Source: an uncultured Erysipelotrichaceae bacterium
GTDB taxonomy: Bacteria; Bacillota_I; Bacilli_A; Erysipelotrichales; Erysipelotrichaceae
NCBI GenBank assembly: GCA_937874965.1
Contig: CALNCD010000102.1
Location: forward strand, 1 to 14,895
DNA: 14,895 nt
Direction of reading: 5' to 3'
Part shown: piece by piece, positions 7,477-14,840 of the stretch
Numbering within the stretch: the stretch's first letter is position 1
Layout of the letters: the number at the start of each line of letters is the position of its first letter
Notes under the pieces: generated by a model
The model's database searches: none
Told to the model about the DNA's origin: nothing
The model's input: the letters and a program-made list of their open reading frames with translations, nothing else
Made by a program: the position numbers and the translations under genes

Positions 7477-7492
7477 TTGATTGCGCTTACAT
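7477..7492 (-). promoter_or_regulatory. Predicted CcpA cre site
   Basis: The minus strand reads ATGTAAGCGCAATCAA, which matches every constrained position of the consensus WTGNAANCGNWNNCAW. It lies about 105 bases upstream of the predicted PTS transcription start, in a 443-base intergenic region. Carbon catabolite control of the operon by CcpA is the natural reading; a site this far upstream could act by activation, looping or on another promoter. Confidence 0.7.
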
Positions 7493-7641
7493 TTGGTTAT
7501 GTGTTATTTGAATTTGAAACATATCAGGAAAAAACGCAAAAACAGTTATTTTTGGATGCTATCCGTGTTGTCTTTTTCGCGCCACTAACACGAAATTATT
7601 TTTTTTAAAAATGATTAAACTTAAGAATTGCTTGAAATAAA

Positions 7642-7696
7642 AAATCCTGCAGCCATCTGATGATACGTTTTCTATTCATCAGATGATGCAGGATTT
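7642..7696 (-). terminator. Rho-independent terminator of the AEC/dehydrogenase operon
   Basis: A long stem is formed by AAATCCTGCA and CATCTGATGA pairing with TCATCAGATG and TGCAGGATTT. It has a small 2:1 internal mismatch and a 12-base loop. On the minus strand it runs into a T-rich tract (GGATTTTTTATTTC). It lies about 30 bases after the stop of the dehydrogenase at 7729 and insulates that operon from the PTS promoter region. Confidence 0.9.
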
Positions 7697-7728
7697 CTCT
7701 TACTTTCTACATAGTTTCAATGTCTTCT

Positions 7729-8805
7729 TCAATCCATGGTCGGTGACCAGTGCTTGTCTGCCTCTTCATCAATAATAACGCTCATCCGATACGCACCAGG
7801 AACATTTGCTGCTTCGAATGCAGCCTGTATATCATCAAATTTGAATTTTTCTTCAATCAGCGGTTTCAAGTTAATTCTCGCAGTATTCAATATTTTGGCA
7901 CTCGTATAGAAATCAATGAAATCTGCATTGAAGATACCCAGAATATCAAGGCGTCTATAATGTATTTCATTCGTCGCTATCCCTAATTCAGGATCCGGAT
8001 ATCCAGCCGCGAACATCGCAACTTGTCCGCCTAAATGCTTCACTATTTCAAACGCTTGTTTATTTGCACTTTCAACACCAACGGCAACAATAACAATATC
8101 CGCACCCTCGCCATCTGTAAACTCACTGATCTGCTGCTTGAAGTCACTATCCTGCGGATTGAAAACCGGATATCCCATAGACGTCGCCGTCTTGATTTTC
8201 TTTTCCAATACTTCAGTGATGGCCACACGGGCACCGCAGAATTTGGCGATCTCAGCATTAAGAATTCCCATCGTTCCCGCTCCGATAACGATCACATTGC
8301 ATCCTGGCGTAATCTTTAATCGCTTTATTCCCGCATATACTGTGGCAACCGGTTCCAAGAATGCACCTTCACTGGGAGTAATTGCCTTATTAAGCTTATG
8401 AAGCGACTGTTGAGGCAAAATAATATACTCTGCGCATCCAGCTTGACCAATAAGCCCATCTTTCTGTTTCTTAAATGCGCCTTGCTTATCAGGATCTCCC
8501 TGTGTAAATGACAATAAACTCACTCTTGACCCAGAATTGAACTCATAACTTCCAGCGACGAAATCATCCTTCTTGAATCCAATAACCTTATCCCCTGCCT
8601 CAATAACCTTTCCAGACCATTCATGCCCGAAACCCCAAGGCAAGTCGCGGTTGCTGCGCTTTCCCGACCAAACACCGTATTCGGAAGTACATAAGTTACA
8701 GGCAAGCACCTTGACCAGCACTTCGTTCTCATTAATTGGATCAAGTGTCCGTTCAATAATTCTAGTCTCCTTTATTCCTGAAATAATTGCTGTTCTACTT
8801 TTCAT
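7729..8805 (-). CDS. Medium-chain dehydrogenase lacking the structural-zinc cysteines
   Basis: A second medium-chain oxidoreductase, 358 residues from ATG 8805, which has AAGGAGG upstream. An earlier ATG at 8835 would overlap the AEC gene and lacks a site. Catalytic zinc ligands are kept: Cys39 (CNLCTSE), His61-Glu62 (FGHEWSG) and Glu151 (LEPVAT), with Rossmann motif IGAGTMG. The lobe that normally carries four cysteines is replaced by a Ser/Gly/Lys-rich stretch (about 85-120), so the structural zinc is absent. It is the last gene of the operon, followed by a strong terminator. It is only distantly similar to the dehydrogenase in the PTS operon. Substrate unknown; a polyol or sugar-derived alcohol is likely. 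Confidence 0.88.
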   Translation of the reverse strand: MKSRTAIISGIKETRIIERTLDPINENEVLVKVLACNLCTSEYGVWSGKRSNRDLPWGFGHEWSGKVIEAGDKVIGFKKDDFVAGSYEFNSGSRVSLLSFTQGDPDKQGAFKKQKDGLIGQAGCAEYIILPQQSLHKLNKAITPSEGAFLEPVATVYAGIKRLKITPGCNVIVIGAGTMGILNAEIAKFCGARVAITEVLEKKIKTATSMGYPVFNPQDSDFKQQISEFTDGEGADIVIVAVGVESANKQAFEIVKHLGGQVAMFAAGYPDPELGIATNEIHYRRLDILGIFNADFIDFYTSAKILNTARINLKPLIEEKFKFDDIQAAFEAANVPGAYRMSVIIDEEADKHWSPTMD

Positions 8806-8815
8806 AGTATCCTCC

Positions 8816-9733
8816 TTACCAAATAGATTGCGCAATCAATAGCATAATCGGAATTGTGATAACACTCATAAGAGTCGACAATCCCACCAAAGCTGAACTA
8901 TAGTAAAAATCTTTATGATGCACTTGCGAAAACAGTGATAGCGTCATTGCAATCGGTGCACTGACAGCAATCAATACGACTTCTTTCATAATGACAATCT
9001 GCTGTGGCACAAACTTCAAGAGCACCATGACAATCCCCGGAATTAACAGCAACCTAAAGAACAGGATAATTGAACTGCTCGGCTTTATGAGTACTGAGCG
9101 CCAATCCGCCTTCGTCACGTGTATGCCAAGGACAAGCATGGCCAAAAACGTATTTGCATCTCGCACCATGTTCAATGTCTGGCCCAGTGCCCCAGACAAA
9201 GTAAACGGCGACAGGAACAAGCATAGTGCTATAATGCTGCTTACAATAACGGGATTTGATATAAAACTGCGAAATGATCGGCTTGTCGGCTTGCCGTTCA
9301 AAAGTGTTAACCCATAGGTCCAACTTACAAGATTAAAGCAAACAACAAATACCGAAAGATAAATCAATGCATTCTCACCCATTAATGCTCGAACAATAGG
9401 AACCCCGATAAAACCAGAGTTTGAAAAGATGGCTGCAAACTTCTCCTGACCAGAATATTTTTTCAGGAAAAGATTAACCAAAATTACACCGACCGCAATA
9501 CCTGCTAGTGACAACCCGAACATAAGTCCGATATTGACCAATAAAGGTGTTGAATACGCAATATTGAAGGGAGCAATAATAATTGCTGGTGTGCACGCAT
9601 TCAGCAGTAAATTAGAAAATTGTCTTGCTCCTTCAACATTAACCATATTTTTCTTTGCGAGAGTATACCCGATTCCGGCTAGAAAAATCATTAGAAGCAT
9701 TTGTTGGAAAACAAGCGCTGAAGTAGTCCACAT
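8816..9733 (-). CDS. AEC-family (auxin efflux carrier-like) membrane transporter
   Basis: A 305-residue membrane protein with about ten hydrophobic segments spread through its length. It shows typical family features: an N-terminal half with NLLLNACTPAIIIAPF (about residues 41-56), the FSNSGFIGVPIVRALMGENAL segment near 103-123, and a C-terminal half with VSAPIAMTLSLFSQ near 258-271. Bacterial relatives include malate/organic-acid permeases, so movement of an organic acid is plausible but unproven. Its ATG is one base after the stop of the iron-type dehydrogenase (TAA-g-ATG) and has no strong ribosome binding site, so translation is probably coupled. Confidence 0.88.
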   Translation of the reverse strand: MWTTSALVFQQMLLMIFLAGIGYTLAKKNMVNVEGARQFSNLLLNACTPAIIIAPFNIAYSTPLLVNIGLMFGLSLAGIAVGVILVNLFLKKYSGQEKFAAIFSNSGFIGVPIVRALMGENALIYLSVFVVCFNLVSWTYGLTLLNGKPTSRSFRSFISNPVIVSSIIALCLFLSPFTLSGALGQTLNMVRDANTFLAMLVLGIHVTKADWRSVLIKPSSSIILFFRLLLIPGIVMVLLKFVPQQIVIMKEVVLIAVSAPIAMTLSLFSQVHHKDFYYSSALVGLSTLMSVITIPIMLLIAQSIW

Positions 9734-9734
9734 C

Positions 9735-10904
9735 TTACAGTGCTAACGTTTTCCGATACATTGCTTCAATGTCATCCGCAGTTGTGAACCGCGGATTTAC
9801 CGCAACATTTCCGCTCATCATGGCGTCTTCTACCAGAACGTTTAGCAAAGCATCGTCTATTCTCGTCTCAAGTTTCTGAATTTCTTTGAGTTCTTCCGCT
9901 TGAATCGGAAGACCAAGACGGACAAGCCAATTCTTAACCCATTCAATAAGATCAGCAGGGATAAATGATTCGGGTTTTGTTCCCGAAAGTATTTCATATA
10001 CCTCTCTGTATTTGCCTGCACATTCTTTTGCATTATATTCAAGTACTGTCACTAGCAAAGAGGCATTGGCTACGCCATGAGGCACTCCAAAATGCCCTGA
10101 TAACGGATGGGACATGGCATGGATATTACCAAGACGTACATGTGTAAAGGCGATTCCTGCCAACATTGATCCTAAGAGCATATCTTCTGCGGCTTTCGAG
10201 TTTGTCCGATCATCAACAAAGATTTCGAGGCTCCTTGCGAATAAACGAATCGCACCCAAACTGAAAGATTCACTCACAGGATTGCTTTTCAGTGAAATAA
10301 AAGACTCAAAAGCATGAATGAACGCATCGACCCCTGTCATAGCAGCAACAAATTTTGGCAATGTCGAGATAAGATCAGGATCAAGAATCGCATATTTCGG
10401 CTTTAAAACATCACTGAAAACCGCATATTTGAAATGTGTTTGCGAATCGGTAATGACAGAAGAAGCAGTAACTTCCGAACCTGTTCCTGCAGTTGTCGGG
10501 ATTGCGATGATCGGAACTATTTCCCCAGGAACCTTCTGAGAACCTTCATAGTCCTTAATGCTGCCACCATAACTTGCAAGCACTCCAACTGCCTTTGCGA
10601 CATCCATTGGACTTCCCCCTCCAAGAGCGATAATGACTTTTGATTCGTTGAGTTTCCATTCTTTAAAACACGACTCAACAGCCTCTGAAGTCGGATTGGT
10701 CGAAATATCAGTAAAAGAAAAAACCCGGATACCATTCTCTTTCAACAAAACCGAAACACGCTCAACTAAACCGATTTTTGCTAAACCATTATCAGAAATC
10801 AAAAATACAGAAGAACACTGTTCCTTCTTCAGTATTTCAGGAATAAAGGTTATCGCACTTTTCCCAAACGTAATATTCTGCGGGACTGAAAAAACGTCAA
10901 ACAT
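9735..10904 (-). CDS. Iron-type (group III) alcohol dehydrogenase
   Basis: A 389-residue oxidoreductase of the FucO/AdhB family, which interconverts alcohols and aldehydes using NAD(H). The nucleotide loop ALGGGSPMDVAKAVG (93-107) and TTAGTGSEVT (137-146) are intact. The metal ligands align as Asp193 and His197 (GVDAFIHAFE), His262 and His276 (the IHAMSHPLSG to VPHG region). The ligand spacing matches lactaldehyde reductase FucO. AAAGGAG lies seven bases before ATG 10904. It is the first gene of the operon. An aldehyde-reducing role that recycles NADH from the aldolase products is an inference from context. Confidence 0.93.
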   Translation of the reverse strand: MFDVFSVPQNITFGKSAITFIPEILKKEQCSSVFLISDNGLAKIGLVERVSVLLKENGIRVFSFTDISTNPTSEAVESCFKEWKLNESKVIIALGGGSPMDVAKAVGVLASYGGSIKDYEGSQKVPGEIVPIIAIPTTAGTGSEVTASSVITDSQTHFKYAVFSDVLKPKYAILDPDLISTLPKFVAAMTGVDAFIHAFESFISLKSNPVSESFSLGAIRLFARSLEIFVDDRTNSKAAEDMLLGSMLAGIAFTHVRLGNIHAMSHPLSGHFGVPHGVANASLLVTVLEYNAKECAGKYREVYEILSGTKPESFIPADLIEWVKNWLVRLGLPIQAEELKEIQKLETRIDDALLNVLVEDAMMSGNVAVNPRFTTADDIEAMYRKTLAL

Positions 10905-10928
10905 AAAACATCTCCTTTCTTCGAGTTA

Positions 10929-10956
10929 ATAATAGCATGAATTTCGAATTTGTGAA
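10929..10956 (-). promoter_or_regulatory. Probable promoter of the iron-ADH/AEC/dehydrogenase operon
   Basis: In the 87-base gap after the RpiR gene the minus strand reads TTCACA, 16 bases, TATTAT, each element one mismatch from consensus. It ends about 25 bases before the ATG. No clear terminator separates it from the regulator gene, so read-through from upstream is also possible. Confidence 0.5.
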
Positions 10957-10991
10957 GAAATTTTATAATATTTAGTTATTAATTAGTAAAA

Positions 10992-11840
10992 TTATTTTAT
11001 TTGTCCCTTTGGCACTTCAATATTCTGTTTTATTTTTTCCATATTGTTCAATGTATTCGTCAAATCATGACGTGCAATGCAAATCGTTAAAATATCGCAA
11101 ACTGCAAGCATAGAAAAACGAGACGATATCGATCCAAAGCGGAGTTCTTTTTCATCAGAAATAACATTCAACTGATAATCTGCCATTTTATTCAAGGACG
11201 ATTTCTGCTGTTGCGATATTGATACAATTTTAGCATTATTCTCTTTAGCCAATTTACAAGGTTCGACTATTTCAACCGTCTCTCCAGAGTAGGATATCGC
11301 AACAAATACAGTGTGTTCGTCTGCATATATTGTTTCTGTAAGAAGTAAATGCGTGTCAGTATGATAATGCGCATTCAGTCCTAAGCGAACTAGCTTGTGA
11401 TAGAAATCCACTGCGACTGCTGCAGACCCACCTATGCCCAGAATTACGATTTTCTTTGCAAGGAGCAATACTTGAACAACCTCTTGAACTACATTCGTAT
11501 CAAGCAGTTCATACGTCATTGAAAAAGTTTTTGTATTCGCCTTTTGTACTTTTCCAATCAATGTCGCTAACGAGTCAGCTTGTTGTACAAAATCAACGTA
11601 ATCTTGACTTTCATCATCAGACACTTTAGCAAGATCATGCTTGAAATGTGAAAACCCCTTATACCCAAGCTTCTTCGTGAATTTAACAAGCAACGCATTT
11701 GAGACCCCAATACTCTGGGAAAAATCATTGATTGTCCACATTGAAATGACAGATGCATTTTCCAGTACAAAATCTGCAATAAGTTTCTCCTTGGGAGATA
11801 ATTCCTCGTATTTTCTTCGTATCATTCCTAAACAGTTCAT
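10992..11840 (-). CDS. RpiR-family transcriptional regulator with SIS domain
   Basis: A sugar-phosphate-responsive regulator of 282 residues. The N-terminal domain has the family opening with LSPKEKLIADFVLENA and a helix-turn-helix ending in SIGVSNALLVKFTKKLGYKG. The C-terminal SIS domain shows GIGGSAAVAVDFYHKLVRLG and the ligand loop AISYSGET. I chose ATG 11840 because AAGGGAG precedes it; an in-frame ATG at 11870 lacks a ribosome binding site. It lies just upstream of, and in the same direction as, the iron-ADH operon, so that operon and possibly the PTS operon are its likely targets. The effector is probably a sugar phosphate made by the pathway (inference). Confidence 0.92.
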   Translation of the reverse strand: MNCLGMIRRKYEELSPKEKLIADFVLENASVISMWTINDFSQSIGVSNALLVKFTKKLGYKGFSHFKHDLAKVSDDESQDYVDFVQQADSLATLIGKVQKANTKTFSMTYELLDTNVVQEVVQVLLLAKKIVILGIGGSAAVAVDFYHKLVRLGLNAHYHTDTHLLLTETIYADEHTVFVAISYSGETVEIVEPCKLAKENNAKIVSISQQQKSSLNKMADYQLNVISDEKELRFGSISSRFSMLAVCDILTICIARHDLTNTLNNMEKIKQNIEVPKGQIK

Positions 11841-11863
11841 AATGCTCCCTTCTTGAATTTCAA

Positions 11864-11892
11864 TTGACATTCAAATCAAATCACTTAATAAT
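11864..11892 (+). promoter_or_regulatory. Probable promoter of the small membrane-protein gene
   Basis: A consensus -35 TTGACA (11864-11869), a 17-base spacer and AATAAT (11887-11892) lie just before the plus-strand gene. The start point would fall near 11899, leaving a very short leader that begins close to AAAGGTGG. Confidence 0.5.
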
Positions 11893-11912
11893 AGGACTAA
11901 AGGTGGTACTAT

Positions 11913-12230
11913 ATGACAAAACAAGATCGGCCTACAGTCAATGAGGAACTTAATTTTTTCACGAATCGGGTTAAGCTGGCAAAGTATTGGAGTCAATCGT
12001 CTTTTACAATTGCATTATTCTGCTTGTTTATCTTTCTTTGGAGCACTGATGTTCTAAGTTTCAAATTTATGTTTTTTACACCAGAGAATCAAATCATATT
12101 ACGATGGGTTTCCATCGTTATCGGTATCCTTTCTTTGGCATTTGGCTACATCACATTTCAAGGGTACCGCTATGGAAGACAACAACTCGAAGATTTTGTG
12201 AATTCTCACGATATCAGCAAGACTCATTAA
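11913..12230 (+). CDS. Small two-helix membrane protein of unknown function
   Basis: A 105-residue protein I do not recognise. Residues about 1-28 are hydrophilic (MTKQDRPTVNEELNFFTNRV). Two hydrophobic segments follow, about 29-50 (FTIALFCLFIFLW) and 62-85 (ILRWVSIVIGILSLAFGYITF), and then a charged tail with GYRYGRQQLEDF. It has a credible ribosome binding site (AAAGGTGG) and a consensus -35 box upstream, which supports it as a real gene. It is the only complete plus-strand gene, divergent from the RpiR regulator and convergent with the LevR-like gene, whose stop is 12 bases away. Nothing in the sequence links it to the sugar pathway. Confidence 0.75.
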   Translation: MTKQDRPTVNEELNFFTNRVKLAKYWSQSSFTIALFCLFIFLWSTDVLSFKFMFFTPENQIILRWVSIVIGILSLAFGYITFQGYRYGRQQLEDFVNSHDISKTH

Positions 12231-12253
12231 CTACTATAACTCTATAGGTAGTT
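12229..12253. other. Short hairpin between convergent genes
   Basis: AACTAC-TATA pairs with TATA-G-GTAGTT around an ACTC loop, overlapping the stop codons of both convergent genes. It has one bulge and no T tract on either side, so it is at best a weak bidirectional terminator. Confidence 0.3.
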
Positions 12254-14608
12254 CTCTATCAACTCTGTAAGCACAATAATCTCACAATCATCAAACAGGT
12301 AACCCAGCAATTCTTTCTGAGAATGAATTGCTTTTTTTACGATGTTAAAGCTCATCCTATGATGCTGTATAAAAATTTCTGACCCTTGGCAACGAACCTG
12401 GTTCTTTTGAGCATAACGTTCAAACATTGCATTCATATGGAAAAGAAATTCAATGATTAAACCATTGGTTAATTCAATATCCAGCTGCTTGGTAATATCT
12501 TCAATAATTGAATATGAAGCCTCATTCGAACTTAATGGATTCACATGTTCAAACGTATGACTCACATCAGCCACTAAGAGATTGCTATTCATTCGATTCT
12601 GTTTATTGGTCAAGGAATTCTTACTTTGAAACTCCTTGATTGACTTTTTATTTCGGATTGAGTTATAAAGCAATACGGTAATATTGATGGATGGAACATC
12701 CAGGTATTTCGCAGTTTCCTCAAGAAGATACAGATTTGTTCTGTACAAGGTTACAATCGGAATGGTTGTATTCGAAACGAGTTTCACCACTTCACGATCA
12801 GGCAGTTTCCGATCACTTACAATCAGAACACCCTTGCCCCTGTTTGTCCTGCAGATAGCCTCACTTAACTGATTGGTGAATTTTTCCGGATAAGACTCCA
12901 GCAAATCAACATCATAATGCATGGAATGACAGATTCTAGTTCCAAGGAAAATATTAATGTGCTTTGCATAATTATCCGCAACTTGCAGTTGATTCGAGAT
13001 GACCAGGATACTGATTTTATTTGAAACAGTCAGTGTCAGTGCATAGTATATGAAATTCCTTATATAAGCCTTGTAAAAGGTTCTCAATTGAAGTTCATAC
13101 TTGCTTTCCACAACCTCGATGATGGAGTTCGACAGGTTTCGAGATTGTGTATTTTCTTTTGTCTCAAAATTTTCATTTGAATAGTCCACTTCAAATTGAT
13201 TCCCAATCATTGCAAGCAGCATCCCGTATATCTTATTCATTAAAGCATAATCGTTCTTTAATCCAGCATAGCGGCTAAAAACATGGCCCAATAAGAGAGA
13301 CAGACGCTTCGTTTCAGGCGAAAGCGCAAGCATCGCTTCACTCGTTGTATAGAGAAAGCTATTCCGGGTATGCTGAAGTATCGTTCGTTTCGGAACATCA
13401 AGGAATATCCGCTTCCCCTGATGAACAGCGCTGATCATCTGAACTGCTTCTGATTCAACATTCGGAAAGAAATCAATGACTTCTGACAATACCTGATAAA
13501 CCAGTTGATTCACTTGTTCGATATAATATGAATCTTCCCGGACATTCATATACAGATCTCCGACAATAAGATCTCTTGACGCGTAGATGATTTTAGAATT
13601 GACCTGACGGTTCAAGTACAATACACGGCTGACCAATGCTTTCACTTCACTGATCATCTGGACCACACCGTTAGGAAAGTCTGTATTTGCGAGCGTTACT
13701 ATTGTGTCATTTGTTACCTTTATCCGTACACCGAAATGATCCGCCTGTTCTTGAAATGTTCGAAGAACAATCTCAATAATCTCTTTCGGGGTGCGTTCGT
13801 GAAGCGATGGGAAGCGCGCATAATAAGAGGTCATATTCTTAAAATAGTCCAAATCTTTATCATTCGAATTATTGATAATATACACGATGACAGGATAATC
13901 AACATGATTATTCTGATAGTTATTCGTCACGATTTCAATATATGCACGGATCTTGCTACGATCAATTTTATCTCTGGTCTGGACAATAATCATTCCTGTA
14001 CTATTCACATTTATCTGATTTGCGGCTTTTTCATAGTTTTCATCAATCGATGCATAGCTTGAATAGTGAATAACTGATTGCTTTGAAAACCGCTTGCTTT
14101 TTTTAGAATACTCGAAGAGTTCTTTGCAAAATTCTTCTCGTCCGGATCCTTTGACACCATCCAAAACGATGTTCACTGAATAATCCTGAACAAACAGAAT
14201 TCCCGGCAATATCCGATTCACAATCGTATACAGCGTTCCCTCAGGATCATTCCCGACCAAATTAAGTTCGGTTCGAATGTTTATGGCTTTATTCGTCGTG
14301 TTGCTTTCAAAGAGTTCCTGAAGGTTTTCTCGAGAATCGATAACTTGCGGAATATTCGTATATCGATAGACATTCTGAAGAATATTCTTGGAGAGAAATA
14401 TTGTCGGTCTTCCCTTCACTTTAATCAGCTCAAAATCGTTGAACATTTGATTTAGCAATCGAGATACATTCGAACGATCAATGGTGAGTGTAATCGAGAT
14501 ATCTTCAGCATTACACAGATCAAACGAATACTTGCCTTCCTTCAAATAAAATGATGTGTACTCATCAATCAAATCACGAATCAGACCTTTTCTTGTCTTT
14601 TTCATCAT
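12242..14608 (-). CDS. LevR-like PRD regulator with degenerate AAA+ and EIIA domains
   Basis: A 788-residue protein with LevR/ManR architecture. The N-terminal helix-turn-helix (about 34-56, IDRSNVSRLLNQM) and GRPTIFL (66-72) fit the family. A central AAA+-like region (about 115-350) keeps LHERTPKEIIEIVL (269-282), but its P-loop reads GVKGSGRE (151-158), so the catalytic Lys is Arg and the Ser/Thr is Glu. No GAFTGA sigma-54 contact loop or Walker B aspartates are visible. An EIIA-like domain (about 531-640, with GKGVLIVSD) has Asn539 where the phosphorylated His should be. A C-terminal PRD (about 680-785) keeps FHMNAMFER with His724. AAGGAG precedes two adjacent ATGs; I took the first. It is divergent from the gene starting at 14851. 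It may act as a sigma-54-independent regulator (inference). Confidence 0.85.
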   Translation of the reverse strand: MMKKTRKGLIRDLIDEYTSFYLKEGKYSFDLCNAEDISITLTIDRSNVSRLLNQMFNDFELIKVKGRPTIFLSKNILQNVYRYTNIPQVIDSRENLQELFESNTTNKAINIRTELNLVGNDPEGTLYTIVNRILPGILFVQDYSVNIVLDGVKGSGREEFCKELFEYSKKSKRFSKQSVIHYSSYASIDENYEKAANQINVNSTGMIIVQTRDKIDRSKIRAYIEIVTNNYQNNHVDYPVIVYIINNSNDKDLDYFKNMTSYYARFPSLHERTPKEIIEIVLRTFQEQADHFGVRIKVTNDTIVTLANTDFPNGVVQMISEVKALVSRVLYLNRQVNSKIIYASRDLIVGDLYMNVREDSYYIEQVNQLVYQVLSEVIDFFPNVESEAVQMISAVHQGKRIFLDVPKRTILQHTRNSFLYTTSEAMLALSPETKRLSLLLGHVFSRYAGLKNDYALMNKIYGMLLAMIGNQFEVDYSNENFETKENTQSRNLSNSIIEVVESKYELQLRTFYKAYIRNFIYYALTLTVSNKISILVISNQLQVADNYAKHINIFLGTRICHSMHYDVDLLESYPEKFTNQLSEAICRTNRGKGVLIVSDRKLPDREVVKLVSNTTIPIVTLYRTNLYLLEETAKYLDVPSINITVLLYNSIRNKKSIKEFQSKNSLTNKQNRMNSNLLVADVSHTFEHVNPLSSNEASYSIIEDITKQLDIELTNGLIIEFLFHMNAMFERYAQKNQVRCQGSEIFIQHHRMSFNIVKKAIHSQKELLGYLFDDCEIIVLTELIENYL

Positions 14609-14775
14609 TTACGCTCCTTTTTAGTGTCATTTTGAGTATAGATATAACACTTAATTCAAAAAAATATTAACACATTTAAAGATGTAAGTACATTGATCTC
14701 TTAATCTCTTCATTTCTAGCCTCTATGTTAACATTCTACAAAAAAATTAGGCTTTTTTGAATAACACATTTTCCT

Positions 14776-14805
14776 GTTTTTCAACAATTTGCCATCGTTT
14801 TTCAA
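14776..14805 (+). repeat. Direct repeat pair GTTTTTCAA in the divergent intergenic region
   Basis: Identical 9-base units at 14776-14784 and 14797-14805 are spaced 21 bases start to start, two helical turns. They lie in the 242-base region (14609-14850) between the LevR-like gene and the right-edge gene and overlap a candidate -35 box, as an activator site could. Otherwise this region is AT-rich, with no hairpin terminator and no credible sigma-54 promoter that I can see. Confidence 0.4.
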
Positions 14806-14817
14806 GTGTGCTATTGA
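14789..14817 (+). promoter_or_regulatory. Candidate weak promoter for the right-edge gene
   Basis: TTGCCA, 17 bases, TATTGA lies about 35 bases before the start codon. The -35 box has one mismatch and the -10 box is poor, which would suit an activator-dependent promoter. Alternative boxes nearby (for example TATTAA around 14822) cannot be excluded. Confidence 0.3.
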
Positions 14818-14840
14818 TTAGTTATTAAATCATTTTAGAA

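Noticed and set aside
7564..7592. Inverted repeat CGTGTT / AACACG
   Set aside because: Only six bases per arm with a 17-base spacer and no clear promoter beside it; likely chance in this intergenic region.
8806..8835. Upstream start for the dehydrogenase ending at 7729
   Set aside because: It would overlap the AEC gene, and AAGGAGG sits just before the ATG at 8805.
13736..14062. 108-codon open frame on the plus strand inside the LevR-like gene
   Set aside because: It lies antisense to a well-supported long gene, has no ribosome binding site, and its translation looks low-complexity and Ile-rich.
14787..14805. Possible cre site near the right-edge gene
   Set aside because: It resembles the cre pattern but has one extra base between the TG and CG cores, so it does not fit without two or more mismatches.
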